Of a stretch of 64,000 bases of DNA, positions 13,732 to 25,700 are shown one piece after another. The position numbers and the translations under genes are program-made. Location of the stretch: contig JAFBJZ010000915.1 of assembly GCA_016785225.1 (NCBI GenBank), positions 992,001 through 1,056,000 of the forward strand, read 5' to 3'. The DNA comes from Psettodes erumei (lineage: Eukaryota; Chordata; Actinopteri; Pleuronectiformes; Psettodidae). Within the stretch, counting starts at the first letter, position 1, and each line of letters begins with the position of its first letter. The notes beneath the pieces are model-generated. The model did not search any database, had not been told where the DNA came from, and saw only the letters and a list, made by a program, of their open reading frames with translations.

Positions 13732-14148
13732 ATTGAGGAAACTCGAAATTTCCTTCCTGACGTATTTTCATTTCTTATGGTTTATGTATTTTCACATAAT
13801 AGTAATGATGGTTGTGAGGAAATAATCAGCCACAGATCAGTTTTCCTTTCACTTCTTGAGCGCTTACAGTACAATGAGGCAAAATTATACCTTAATTTGT
13901 GCTAATTGCTTATTATTTAGCAGTCACACAGTCCTCATTATGGTCGTGAGGGCTTTCATCATTCGTCATGCACTTATCAATTACATATTAGAGATTAGAA
14001 AAATTCCTGGGCAAGGTGTCCAAAAATGTATTTATACATGTCAAATGGCAATCAACATGATCATCTGGTAAAATCAAGTAAAATCAGCATTATCATATAT
14101 TTCATCCCATTCAGTTCAGGTCCTCATTATGCACAGCCGGGCAGATCT

Positions 14149-17141
14149 CTAAAGTTCAGTACGGAACTTCAGTGCAGGATTCTTCATCTTCTGCTTATAG
14201 TCTTCATCAAACTGTTCATTCTGGGCCACGGTGAAATGATTCTTCCAGTCACCAACTTTCCCTGACAAAGAAAGAGATAATCATTCAGATAATTCAATAA
14301 AATCAGTAATAAATGGTTTTAGTTAACTATCCTAATAGATATTTATCACTGTACCTTTCCTCATGAAAGGAGACACCTTTTGATTCATAATGCGGACAGT
14401 GGAATAGTTTGTCATTTTGTTTTGTTTCATGTTGTCAAACTTCACTTCACTTGCGATCCCTTTCTTCTCCTCAGATGAAGGCGACAGACCAAGGAAGGAG
14501 CAGAGTTGGTCTATCTCTCGTCCGGTGTGCTGCACACATTAGAGCATCTCAGTGTCAGCCTTGTGATACTTGAATCAAAGATCCATAGCAGTTATTTTAT
14601 AACGTTTTCCAAGCGCTTTATTATTCTTAACAACTCAACAACTTCTTTTTAACTGTTTCTGTGCTATGTAATTTTGTGAAAGATGCTCACTTGCTTTTTT
14701 GAAGAGAGATGGCTGTGAAAACTGGTATGGTGCTGGCCAACAAAGAGCAAACAATTCTTATAGACTGATTCTTTTGCATGTTCAATTTGTGCCAGTTCTG
14801 CACTGGTACACGCAGCCTCCAGGGAATGGGCATAAACCTGCACTCTAAAGTCTGACATGTCAAAAGCTCTTGTCTTCTTGGATGTTATGCTACCAAAAAA
14901 ACTGCAGGCCATATAAATGGAAGCAATACAACCTTGAATGGCCTCATGAACTCACTTGATTGCTGTGTGACAGTTTAACCTGCTGTCATGATTCTTATCT
15001 CAACCTTGTTCATTTTTGCCATTCTGCCCATTTGTCCTGCAGATGTCACCTGACTCCCCACACACCCCTGCTCACCTGTTTCGAGTTCACTAATCACCGA
15101 GTCTGACTGCCACACCCACATCACCTGTTTCCCATTTCCAAATCAACTCACAGTACATATATACCCCGTCATTGCTGGATTGTTATTTCACTGATGTTTT
15201 GGATATTGTTTGGTAAGGCAAGTAAAACAGTTCATGTTTCAACTTTAGCTGATTGATTCCAATTTGGAGCGCATAATGACACATAGTGCTTTACTTTTAC
15301 ATTGTCTGCATATTATTTTAGAGTGCCCCACATTCTTGTGGCCTCAAAGCTTGAAAGACCAGCCAATTTCAACAGTACTTTTGAAAATGCTTACAAATGC
15401 CACTCAGCTTACCTCACTCAGATCTTCATAGAACATGTAGTGAAGTTTTGAATATGTCCGTTTCTTCTCCCACCAGTTGTTCACATGGTCATACCATGGT
15501 CCAAACACCACTGAGGCCACAGAACGATGAATGAAAATCAGACAGAAAATGGAAAGAACTTGACTTTCCATTTATCTATAAACTACTTTTGAACTCACCC
15601 TTTCCCTCCATGAAATCCTGCAGAAATGTGCTCCAGTCTCCTGGATCTGGCTGAATACTGTTCATGCGGCCAAAGTGAAAATATGACACTGCGTTGTCCT
15701 TTGCATTACGGGCAACATAGACTATCTACAGAGAGAGAAAACACAGTTTATCACAGTCTATCTGATTCAGAAAAAACTACAGTCCATAAATCATACATTT
15801 CACAGGCTTTTACCCTGCAGTTCTGCTCCCAAAAGGACTTTGGTATGAACTGGACTGGTAGATGAGTTTTAATAAGACGTGGAGTTGTGGGAAGCTGGTC
15901 TGCAAGGTCTTTACCTTTTGTGAAGAGAATGATTTGTCTGTGACTGATGAAAAACTGACTGCAGGCATAGTTAGACTTATATTTATATACCAGAGAATAG
16001 CACAATTAATAGCCAAAACAGTTGTAAGGTGCTTCATGAATATGCACTCTGAAAAACTTAAGGTAAAAAAAACACAAATAGAACATGATCTACAACAAAA
16101 AATATAAAACTGCAGAGCAGAGCAGTGAATTCATAAGTATGGGCTTGCACTTTCATATTAGTCCACCCATTGTGAACCACAGTTATTACAAAAATAGTAA
16201 TTATAACTGCTTTATAGTCTGTGTAATGACAAAATGAGACATACTTATCAGAGCTTATGAATACCAAGGGACAAAATTGATACTCAAATATTTTTTTTAT
16301 TTTAAATATGCTATATATTTTGGGACTGCTGTCTTCATAAGTAGTGCTGAATGATGTCATTGCTTGCTGAGAGGCACTGAGAATCTGACTGACTGTCCAT
16401 CAGGGTAATGTGCCACTCATCCACCAGCAGCAGGCAGATCTCATTTTTCATGTCTCTCAATCAGTGCCAAGTATCTCAATCCCTAACCCGACCCGAGTCA
16501 TAAACTCTTAAGTTTGTAAAATGCCATCAGAAAGCCAGTGAGTGCAGCAGCCATTTGACACACACAACTGACTGTGTGCATGCAAGCAAAAACTTGTGTG
16601 ATTCTTGTTTCAGGACTTTGGACAGTGTGTGTAAAATAAATACCACTGTAGCGATAAGAACATAACATTCATCATGGAGAGATTAAGAGGCATAGTACGC
16701 CAACACATATAAAATTTCCATTTACAACATTTTTTGTTTTACACTGTAGTATAAATGTGATTGTCACCACATGATTCAACCTGCAGGTTGAGAGGGTACA
16801 TTGATCTCTAGGAAGGGCACTCTATCAGGAAGAGGGATGGATGTCTGACGCTCAGGACATGTCCGCCCAAAATATAGTAAGTCCAGGATGTAGGCGACCC
16901 ATGTGGTCCCTGGAGAATAAAACATCTGACATTCAGTGGCTGAAACATCATAAAAAATCAGGGCATTCATCCACATCAAATCTCTCTCACACACTCTCTA
17001 ACCAGCTTTGGGATAAGTAGCTATAACAATATCATCTGGTCTTGCTTTGAAGTTTTGTATGTTGTCCCAGTTGTCAGTGAAGTATTTGGTCATGGAGACT
17101 CCATGGAAGTCAAATAGTGTGGGTCGAGGTGGCAGCTCCAT
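14149..17141 (-). CDS. Cytosolic sulfotransferase, SULT3/SULT1-like, copy A (7 coding exons)
   Basis: Transfers sulfonate from PAPS to small hydroxyl or amine substrates in the cytosol. Exons in transcript order: 17141-17003, 16909-16781, 15914-15814, 15725-15599, 15510-15413, 14529-14355, 14261-14149 (139, 129, 101, 127, 98, 175, 113 nt; 882 nt, 293 aa). Visible motifs are TYPKAGTTW (PAPS 5'-phosphosulfate loop; the usual Ser is Ala), LIKTHLP with the catalytic His near 107, VARNAKD (3'-phosphate region), RKGKVGDWK near the C-terminus, and the KNHFTVAQNE dimerisation motif. Length and exon pattern are typical of SULTs, and no key residue is missing. The ATG sits directly on the exon boundary. 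A noncoding exon with a donor at 17631/17630 probably lies upstream; it carries an out-of-frame ATG. Assignment to the fish SULT3 group is from memory; SULT1 is the alternative. Substrate unknown. Confidence 0.88.
14980..15200. repeat. Possible retroelement-derived insert in intron 6 of sulfotransferase copy A
   Basis: The intron between exons 6 and 7 is about 880 bp, compared with about 80 bp in copy B. Part of it (C-rich 'cacctg' words, then 'tatataccccgtcattg') reads like the end of an interspersed retroelement. No ORF or clear termini are seen; family not recognised. Confidence 0.3.
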
Positions 17142-18297
17142 CTGTGAGGAGAATATCAATGTGACAATCTGAATATTGTCTGTGCTGCCAGCACAAGATT
17201 CACACAGTAATCATTAGGTGATTCATAATTTTAATGAGTAACCTTTTTTAATTATTGCATTACAGAAAAACAAACAAAGCTGCCAACCAGCTTTAAAACA
17301 TTGCACAGGGCGTTACTTATAAAGGGAAATGCAAACATTACAACAGTTCCTATTCAGCCAAGTCTCCCTCAACCACCCAAAATATAATACACAAAAGAGA
17401 AATAATAGCCAGCGGCCTGCCTTTATTAATTGAATGGAACGTCAAAAATGTTTATAACTAAGAGTAAAATTAAATATCGTTAATTCTTGACGGCAGATAC
17501 ACAAGCAAGTATTAAACAGTTAGTGGCTTGGTAAAACTGAACTGGAACTTTAGGAGCTTCGAGGCCAAAAGTATTGGTCATTTAATAATCTGCTACATGA
17601 CACGTTCAAAGAAACCGTCTGTACACTCACCCGCCTGAGGAGATATTTCCCAAAACAGTGATTGTGTCTGGATCATTCACGCGAAACACGGCTGTGTCCT
17701 GTGTAATACTGCCGGTGAAACGCTGTGCTACTTCCTGAAATAAATGTGGGCGGAGAATAGAAGTACCATTGCAGCAACGAGTGTGACAGTAAAGTAACAG
17801 ACCATTTGTGATGGATAGATGGAATTTTTTTATATTAAGGGTATTATCCTGCTTACGCCGTGGTCACTCACAAACAAAATGCTAAACCAGTTGATAATAT
17901 AACAGTTGTTCATTTCTTAGTTACGGATTTAACGTACGGATTCTCCAAATTACTTTTCTGTTTCAAGCATTATAAAATATAGATACGAGCAGTGTATGTA
18001 GGTCCTGATCATTCCTAATCATCCTGATATATTTTTATATTCTCACACAGAATAAATGAGGTGAACAGCATGAAAGAGTTCTCACTTTTTTCTCGCGTTT
18101 TATTGATGATATAGAAATATGGATATAAAAATCTTTCTCACACTAATCTAATCTAATCTAAAACTAAAACACACTAATATATATGAATACATACTCTTGA
18201 TGGAAATATTTGAATTTCATAATATGTTTTTCATGGAACTGTCCTGTCAGTCATGGGCTCATCTTCACATACACACACACAGCCTGTGCAGTCCTGT
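17142..18297. other. Intergenic space between the two sulfotransferase genes
   Basis: It contains the likely promoter and noncoding first exon of copy A (donor CAGGCGG|gtgagt at 17631/17630) and the 3' UTR of copy B. AT-rich otherwise, with no coding signal. Confidence 0.5.
18099..18104 (-). terminator. Poly(A) signal candidate, sulfotransferase copy B
   Basis: TTTATT on the + strand (AATAAA on -), about 195 bp past the stop codon of copy B. Confidence 0.5.
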
Positions 18298-20635
18298 TCA
18301 AATTTCATAGCGGAACTGAAGTGTGGGGTCCGTCATCTTCTTCTTGTAGTCTTCATCAAACTCTTCATTCTGGGCCACAGTGAAATGGTGCTTCCAGTCA
18401 CCAACCTTCCCTGCAGTACCACAGAGAATCGGTCAGGTCCTTTAACTCAATGTGGAAACTCAATTTCAATATTGTAACATATTATTGTTCATCGTACCTT
18501 TTCTCATGAAGGTAGAAATTTTGAAATCAAACGCAGGGAATGTTGAATAGTTGACCATGTTGTTCTTTTTCATACCATCAAACTGCACAGCCTCTTTAAT
18601 TCTTTCCTTTTCCTCAGCAGAAGGAGACAAACCAAGAAAGGAGCAGAGTTTGTCTATTTCCCGTCCAGTATCCTGGAAATGCAGTGGTCAAATATCATCA
18701 TTCCTTTATTACCAGCCCTGAATATGGGGTGACCCACAAAAACAGATAAATTACCTCCATCAGATCTTCATAGAACATGTAATGGAGGTTTGAATAAGTC
18801 TGTTTCTTCTTCCACCAACCGGTCACATGGTCGTACCAGGGTCCAAACACCACTGAGGCCACAAAAAAACACACAGTATGAAAGCACTGATGTAATGTGG
18901 ATGAAGTCTGTATCTGATCTCTGTACCAGTAAAATGAGTCTATTATTATTATCATTATTTTATACACACATTTCCCATCTATGAATCTGCGGAGGTAGCT
19001 GTTCCAGTCTCCAGGCTCTGGCTCGACCATTGTCATGCGATCAAAGTGGAAATAAGACACCATGTTGTCTTTGGCATTGCGGGCGACATAGACCATCTAC
19101 ACAGGAATACACATCAACAACAAAAAAACTTTTAATTCTTAGGACCAGTGTCACATCAAGTGTTTTTATAGTAACTGAAGATAGACATTCCTAAGATTCT
19201 ATTGTTTTTCTTTTTCTTTTCTTTTTTAGCCTTCAGATTAAATGTATTTAAGTTTTATGACAGAGTTTTATGACTCTGAAGTTGCTTTGCTCAGTACCAA
19301 CATTGGTTAACATTGCTCTAAGTAAAGCTTCGCTGTTTAAATAATGGTTTAAAAAGTAACATCATAATGGCAGTGTGACAATTTTCAGCAACGGTTTGTG
19401 CGATTGTGTAAACACTGAGAACCTGGACTATCTAGGCTTGCAATCATACATTCAGATAATGTAAATGACACACTACTATACCTTGCAGTTTTGCTCCCAA
19501 AAGGATTTTGGCACGAACTGGACCGGAAAATGAGTTTTAATGAGTCGGGGGGAGGTGGGGAGCTTGTCCACCAAATCTTTTCCTGTATGAGGAGGTGAAG
19601 ATTGAGTACTTAAAAACCTGATCCTGCAAAATGCTTGAATAATTTATTGAATGTTACATTGGTAAATATAGTGTGTTGATCCTCTCTTCAACATGAAACC
19701 CTGACATGACATGAAATTCAATATGAAGCATTTCATCACCTGATTTAAAAGGAAGAGCACACGGTAAATAAATATTTGCATGTTTGTGACATAGGAAATA
19801 TAATGAGTATGTGATTGTTGTGATATGTCACTCAACCTGGTGGCAGAGAAGGGATGCTGATCTCCAAGAAAGGCACTCTTTCAAAGATAGGCATTGATGA
19901 CCTATGCTCTGGAGATGTCTTGCCAAAATACAGCAGGTCAATGATATAGGAGACCCAGGTGGTTCCTAAAAAGAGAAGGGGGAGATATCAAGCCTCACCT
20001 CTATGCATACACCTTATAAGAGTTACAAAGCATTTACATTGATTTCATGGACTGACCTGCTTTCGGGTAAGTTGCAATAAGTATATCATCTGGCCTGGTC
20101 TGTACATTTTGAACATTCTCCCAGTTGTCCGTGAAATAGTGAGTCATCGAGACTCCTTGGAAATCGTACATTTCTGGACGAAAAGATGAATCCATCTTTT
20201 TTAAAAGAAAAAAGGAAGAAAAGAAGCAACAAGCTGCAGCAATTATAGTTGGAATAAAGAATAAAGAACAACACTCTTGTCCTTTGTGGAGAGAGTTAAT
20301 CAAATCAGTCAACATCTGTGGGTCATCTTAGAACAGAGAGTCAGTAGATGGTTAACAGGAAAAAAGAACAGCAGTGTACTGAATCAATCTGTCTGAGGTT
20401 GCTGAAGGAAAGAGGGATTAAAATCTTCAAGAAAGGACAGGTGGAAATCTGTGCATTTTGAGCTGCTTCTGCTTTTGCATGCATTTGAAAACCCTTTCAT
20501 GTACAAACACCTCCAAGCTTAATATTACACGCTTAAAAAGAAATGATCTCAAAAGTTAAGCACACTGTAGCTGTTTGACAAAAAAGACATCCATTTTGAA
20601 AAAAACAGACATACCTTCTCTTGATTAAGTGACAT
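18298..20635 (-). CDS. Cytosolic sulfotransferase, SULT3/SULT1-like, copy B (8 coding exons)
   Basis: Tandem duplicate of the neighbouring sulfotransferase. Core exons in transcript order: 20195-20057, 19965-19837, 19582-19482, 19096-18970, 18852-18755, 18672-18498, 18410-18298. Their lengths are identical to copy A (882 nt, 293 aa). An upstream exon 20635-20615 adds seven in-frame codons (MSLNQEK) before the ATG at 20195, giving 300 aa. The start could be either. Motifs: TYPKAGTTW (residues 42-50 from the inner Met), LIKTHFP with catalytic His 107, VARNAKD, RKGKVGDWK (255-263) and KHHFTVAQNE (263-272). All catalytic and PAPS-binding features are present, so it should be active. Copies A and B differ most in the substrate-facing loops (after YFG and after SYFHF), which suggests divergent substrate preference. 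Fish SULT3 assignment is from memory; SULT1 is the alternative. Confidence 0.88.
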
Positions 20636-21676
20636 TCTGTCCAATCCTCTCTTCTTCTATTGGCAGTTTCCGCTGGCTAACAAAGTATTTGTCTTCCTCT
20701 CTTCCTCTTGCATAACAATCTCTTGTTTGTAGTTGAATGTTCAGTCCCATATGTGATCGGATCGCCCCCCCCCTGCCATTCCAAAGTTCCTGAAATTTAA
20801 CCCTTTCATTCCCTGTTTTCTCTGAAACAGGGACACAGGCATCCAGGTCCACACCATGTGCTTCCCACACACATTAAATATATTAGACACAGCTAGTGAG
20901 TAACTAGAATTGTCTGCTCTATGTGCCAATTAAAAACACATGCCATTATTTCTTCTTTAAAATGTCTTTGAGGTTATACTACATGGGAAGAAAGCAGTGC
21001 TTTTAAATCAACAGCTCTGTTTTGGTAAATTAAAACAATGTTTGTAGTGTTCCACAGAACCCTTTTCCTCACAATTTTACCCACTTCAAAAAATACTTTT
21101 CTGTCAGGGTGGTGCAGAAAGATTTATATATATAATGACATATTGTTTCAGAAAAGGAAATTTGAAAGTCTTTGAAAGACAGAAAACACTTTGTGAAGGG
21201 ATGCAACCCGCTCTCAAAATATACACTATGTGTTAATAAACTTCAGATGACAATGTGTGTTTGAAATTCAACTCCCCAGCAGCCATCCCCATCTTTGTGT
21301 GCAAGCCTGAAAATAATGTACTTAAAATGAAAAGCCATGGTCTACTCTTTAGAAATTACAACCAAAAATACAGAATGAAAAAAGGCAATACTCAATAAAA
21401 GTAACAGAAGCACAAACATAGTAGAAAGGGGTTTCTGCATGGCAGTTTGTATACCAGTTGTTAGTAGACAACAACAGTAACAATTTGTTTGACCCAAAAA
21501 ACTGTATTAGCTTATTATAAATGTCAGAATTGTATACATGGCAAGTAACAAGAAATTGTACATAGCAAAGATGTGTATGTGGCATTGACAGTCTCTTGGG
21601 GAGGGTGGAAGTTTGTTTTAGAATTTTAGGATAAGGGATAATTACCACCAGTGTTTGTTATTATTACGTGTTTATG

Positions 21677-21707
<31 letters not shown>

Positions 21708-21885
21708 AAAATTATAAAGAATGTAATGTATTACATTACATAGAATGAAAAAAATAACAATCATTTATAAAATGCTTATTTCGTTAATTCGGTGATTTAT
21801 GACTAATACGTAAAATAACAAAATAGGCCCAGAAGTGACGTATCGTGAGCAACGTCACGGGAAGTGAAAAACGTATACAACAAAG
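20636..21885. other. Intergenic, back-to-back promoters of sulfotransferase copy B and wdr46
   Basis: AT-rich with no coding exon. It holds a poly(A) run at 21678-21704. The last 60 bp have promoter character for wdr46: TGACGTA near 21835, CGTCAC near 21853, and an ETS-like GGGAAGTG at about 21860-21867. Confidence 0.5.
21678..21704. repeat. Poly(A)27 tract
   Basis: Uninterrupted run of 27 A on the + strand, about 180 bp upstream of the wdr46 start. It could be the tail of an old retroposon or a simple slippage tract; no target-site duplication is evident to me. Confidence 0.9.
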
Positions 21886-22738
21886 ATGGCGTCTCCCGGC
21901 GAGGCAGCGGTGAGCGACTCACACGTGGAGAAAAAGGAGAAGAAGGTAACTGCGGTTAAATCGTGAGTTACAGTGTCATTAATGAAACACTGTCGGCCTT
22001 TTCATAACCATCAAACATCGCATGCTGACAGACACAAAGTAACTATGGCTGAGTTTTTTTTTTAATGTGCGGGGTCCTGGAGGAGCTGAGCAGACAGCCT
22101 CTGTGTCGCCCTCCTGCTGTTACGTTTATAAAGAACTGAATGGTATAGGACCGAATTACATCTCTGACCGGCTGCTACGTTATGAACCATCCAGACCTCC
22201 TGGGTCGTCAGGGACATGTCTGCTTCCTGTCCCCAGAGTCAAACCCTGAAGACGCAGCGTTCGGTTTTTATGTTCCACATATCTGGAACATGGTCCCAGA
22301 GAAGTGCAGTTCTGCTGCAACTCTAAGCTCTTTTAAACTTGGATTTGCTGTGTTCCTGAAATGCGCTACACTAATCAAGTTGCCTTGCCCAAAGTCAGCA
22401 GCAGTGCTAACTTCTCACTGCTTACACACCTCCAGCAGCCTGCGGCTCGGTACTGGCAGGAGCCTCGGGAGTCGGAGAAAGGTGAGAAATCTCTACAGCA
22501 GGAGGAGCACAGGACACAGGCAACAAAGAAACGAAGGAAAAGACAGGAGGCTGGAGGAGATGGAAAGAAATTCATATCAGGAGTAAGAGTTTTTGCTTTG
22601 TTTTATTTGTATGTTTCTTCAGTTTCATAATTTCTTTCAATTTTTTGGTTTTGGTTTTGATTTGCTGTTTGCCCTGTGTGGAGCTCTTTTGTAACCTGAG
22701 TTTTAAGAAGTACTATATTATTGTTATTATTATTATTA

Positions 22739-22773
<35 letters not shown>

Positions 22774-25700
22774 GTGGGTATTTTCCCTAATCACTGTTCA
22801 TGCTCCTGACTCCAGAAATCAGACCCTTTCCCTGGTCCTGCTCCTATTCCAGAAGAGAGGGTGCAGAAGTTCAAGAGGAAAGAGAAAACTAAAAAGGTAA
22901 ACCCCTCAGTGTGTCGTTTTACCATTTCTGGAAGTAAATGGAGTTATCGGTTTCCACAAGCCAACATTTCATTTTCTATACTTTGTCTCTTCCTAGTCTC
23001 GCCACCAGCATTACAAGCTGAGAGACACGATAGCTCGCTCTGAGGAAGCTTCTGAAATGGCCCAGAAAGAAGCTGCACGGTTTGACCTCCTACTCCCAGA
23101 GGATGCTGGGTAAGTTCTTCATAAAGTTGCAATTTTTTTGCCACTTTGTTATGATGTGATAGAGATTAAAAAACCTTCCCTCTGATGTCAGGTTTCTTGA
23201 AGGAGATGAGGATGAAGACACTTGTACAATCGCTCAGGAAGATATTGCAGATGCTGTGGATATAACATCTGGAGCAAAGGTGGGGACTCTTATAGTGTAG
23301 ATGTTACAAGATTTTACTTTTGACCTCTAAGCGTGAGGGTTTGAAAAAAATCTCTAATTTGACCTTGTTCAAGTGTCGTGCATTATTGTTGTATTTTTTG
23401 TCAAACCACCGTGACATGTGTTATGTGGGAGATTGACTCTGTAGACTTATTCTTGTGAACATGATAGCTCAGGAATAATAAGTATTAGACATTCATACAA
23501 CAAAGTCTACGATAAATTCTTCCCCACTGCTGCCTTTATTAATTGGGATCTTCTCCTTCCCTCTTGTTGCAGTATTTTAACCTGAAGCTGTCTCAGTTCG
23601 GACCATATCGAGTGGATTACAGCAAAACTGGGCGGTAAGTATCAGGCTCTTTATGCTCGCATTAACAGTGTGTGATGTGCTGAGGTTACACTCGTGCCAC
23701 TCATGTTTAGAGAAATGGACTCCAGATGGTTTTTATTTAAGCTTGCATTCCTTCATTGTTTGCCTCTTTGGGGCAGCACAACAGCTATAAACACAAGACT
23801 GACACACAGGCACGCTGTAACAGCATCACTTATTTGGGGTCTTGTTTGTGTCTTCCTGATATTCACTCTCTTTTAGCTCTGTTGAGGAAATATATTTTTC
23901 TCTATCTGTGAAAGGTGTCCTCCAGTTACCCACTGGTGCTGTCTAACTATATTTCATGTGCCTGGCAGGTAAATGTGTAAGTCGTGTGTTTTTTGTTTAA
24001 CATTTTGTTTCTTGCTCAGTCAACTTCTGCTTGGTGGGAGGAGAGGCCATGTAGCTTGTATAGACTGGCAGTCCAAACAACTGATGTGTGAGATTAACGT
24101 GATGGAGTCTGTCAATGATGTAAAGTAAGTCACCTGGGTCGTACAAAGTGCAGCACCACACAAAGGAAACAAAACCTTCTTTTGTATATTCATGCTTTGC
24201 CTGCCAGCAGCTGTGAACATTTTTCTATAAAAACATTTTGCCTTTATTCAGGTGGCTCCATAGCGAAACCATGTATGCAGTGGCTCAGAAGAAGTGGCTA
24301 TATATCTATGACTCCAATGGAATAGAGCTTCACTGCATTCGTAAATTCAATGATGTCCTTCGTATGCAGTTCCTCCCCTACCACTTCCTGTTAGCCACAG
24401 CGGTGAGTTCATTAAAACAGTGGTTAGAGGTTTTGCATGTTTGTTTTAATAACCACAGTCAACAAAAAAGCTGTCCTCTGTGGGATGCTTAGTTTGCCAT
24501 AGGACCGTATGTTTTCTATCGGGTGCTCAGTGGAGACTGTTTTACGTTTGTTTTGTTTAATTTTTTAATTCAGGTAAAGTTCTCATTAAGTTTAAAATAT
24601 TTTTTTCAGTAGCGACTTGGCCAAGAGTGCAGCATTGTCATATCTTTCCCCCCACCCCTCCCAGTTTGAAAACAGCGATATGCAATAACACAAAAACAAT
24701 CATTTTAAAATCAAATACATTGATGCGAGCACTATTTAGCAGATCCTTTAAAATTGACTTGAATCCACTGATGGTAATCGGCTCTGACAAACCTTCCTGC
24801 TATCACTCTTGTCTCTAGAGTGCTACGAGTTTCCTGCAGTACCTGGATGTCTCTGTGGGAAAGGAGGTTGCAGCCATCTGCACCAAGACTGGTCGGCTTG
24901 ATGTGATGTGCCAGAACCCTAACAATGCTATCATCCACCTCGGGCATCCCAACGGCACGGTCACCCTGTGGTCGCCCAACCAGAAAGAAGCCCTCGTCAA
25001 GATGCTCTGTCACCAGGGCGGCGTGCGCTCTGTCGCTGTAGACAAATCTGGCATGTGAGTCGCATTGTTTGGCATTAGTTTCAGTAAAAACACCATTAGT
25101 ATTTCATTACTAGAGAGTTTAGTAAGGCCTTGTGATCAATGATAAAATCTCAATCTCAGTAGCTACAGTTTGTTCAAAAAGTGGCGAGATTTGTCATTGG
25201 GTGCTTTTAAAAAAAAAAAGTTACTAATTTGGTCTGAAAAGTCTGTGAATTTAGCAACAGAGGCACTACACCGCCTTTGAACACCAGCAATGGAAAAAAT
25301 AGAAACTGTTTCATGACAGCTCACAATCATTGAGCAGAAATGAATTCCGAGGCATATTATGGTATCTGACAGGATAATGCCAATGTGGAAACATCAGAGC
25401 TCATACCATAACCCAAAAGATTTGTTGTGGAATGGCCTCGAGAGAGCTGTTCATGCCCACCTGAAACACTTCTAGAGGTAGAATCATCAAAATGTTTCCT
25501 CCTGAACGTGTTGTTGGGCTGACCTGGACCTACTGGAAGCTCTTGTTTGAGGTCATTGTTGCCAAATCGAAGGGTTCACTTACTTTTTCCACCAGCACTC
25601 TGAATGTTTTAATGGGTGCATTCATTACAGACATGGAAAATTAGTTGAGTTGATTAGTAGAGTTGGTGGGGTGTTGTTAGCCAAAGCATACTGTGTTATT

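Larger units (their letters stand above)
11300..13735 (+). other. prrt3: Long 3' UTR / downstream region of prrt3
   Basis: No further coding exon is seen after the TGA at 11297-11299. AATAAA signals occur at about 13318 and at 13726-13731, either of which could end the transcript, so the 3' UTR may be 2.0-2.4 kb. It contains a short hairpin element at 11882-11970. Confidence 0.5.

Noticed and set aside
14664..14912. 82-codon - strand frame inside sulfotransferase copy A intron 6
   Set aside because: No similarity to sulfotransferase, no proper acceptor-donor pair in phase; the flanking exons join correctly without it.
22395..22435. Alternative acceptors for wdr46 exon 2 (AG at 22394, 22398, 22401, 22404)
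   Set aside because: All give the wrong phase with exon 1; only the AG at 22435 (or 22438) joins in frame and has a proper pyrimidine tract.
22603..22794. 63-codon - strand frame rich in Asn
   Set aside because: Translation of the (ATT)n microsatellite in wdr46 intron 2.
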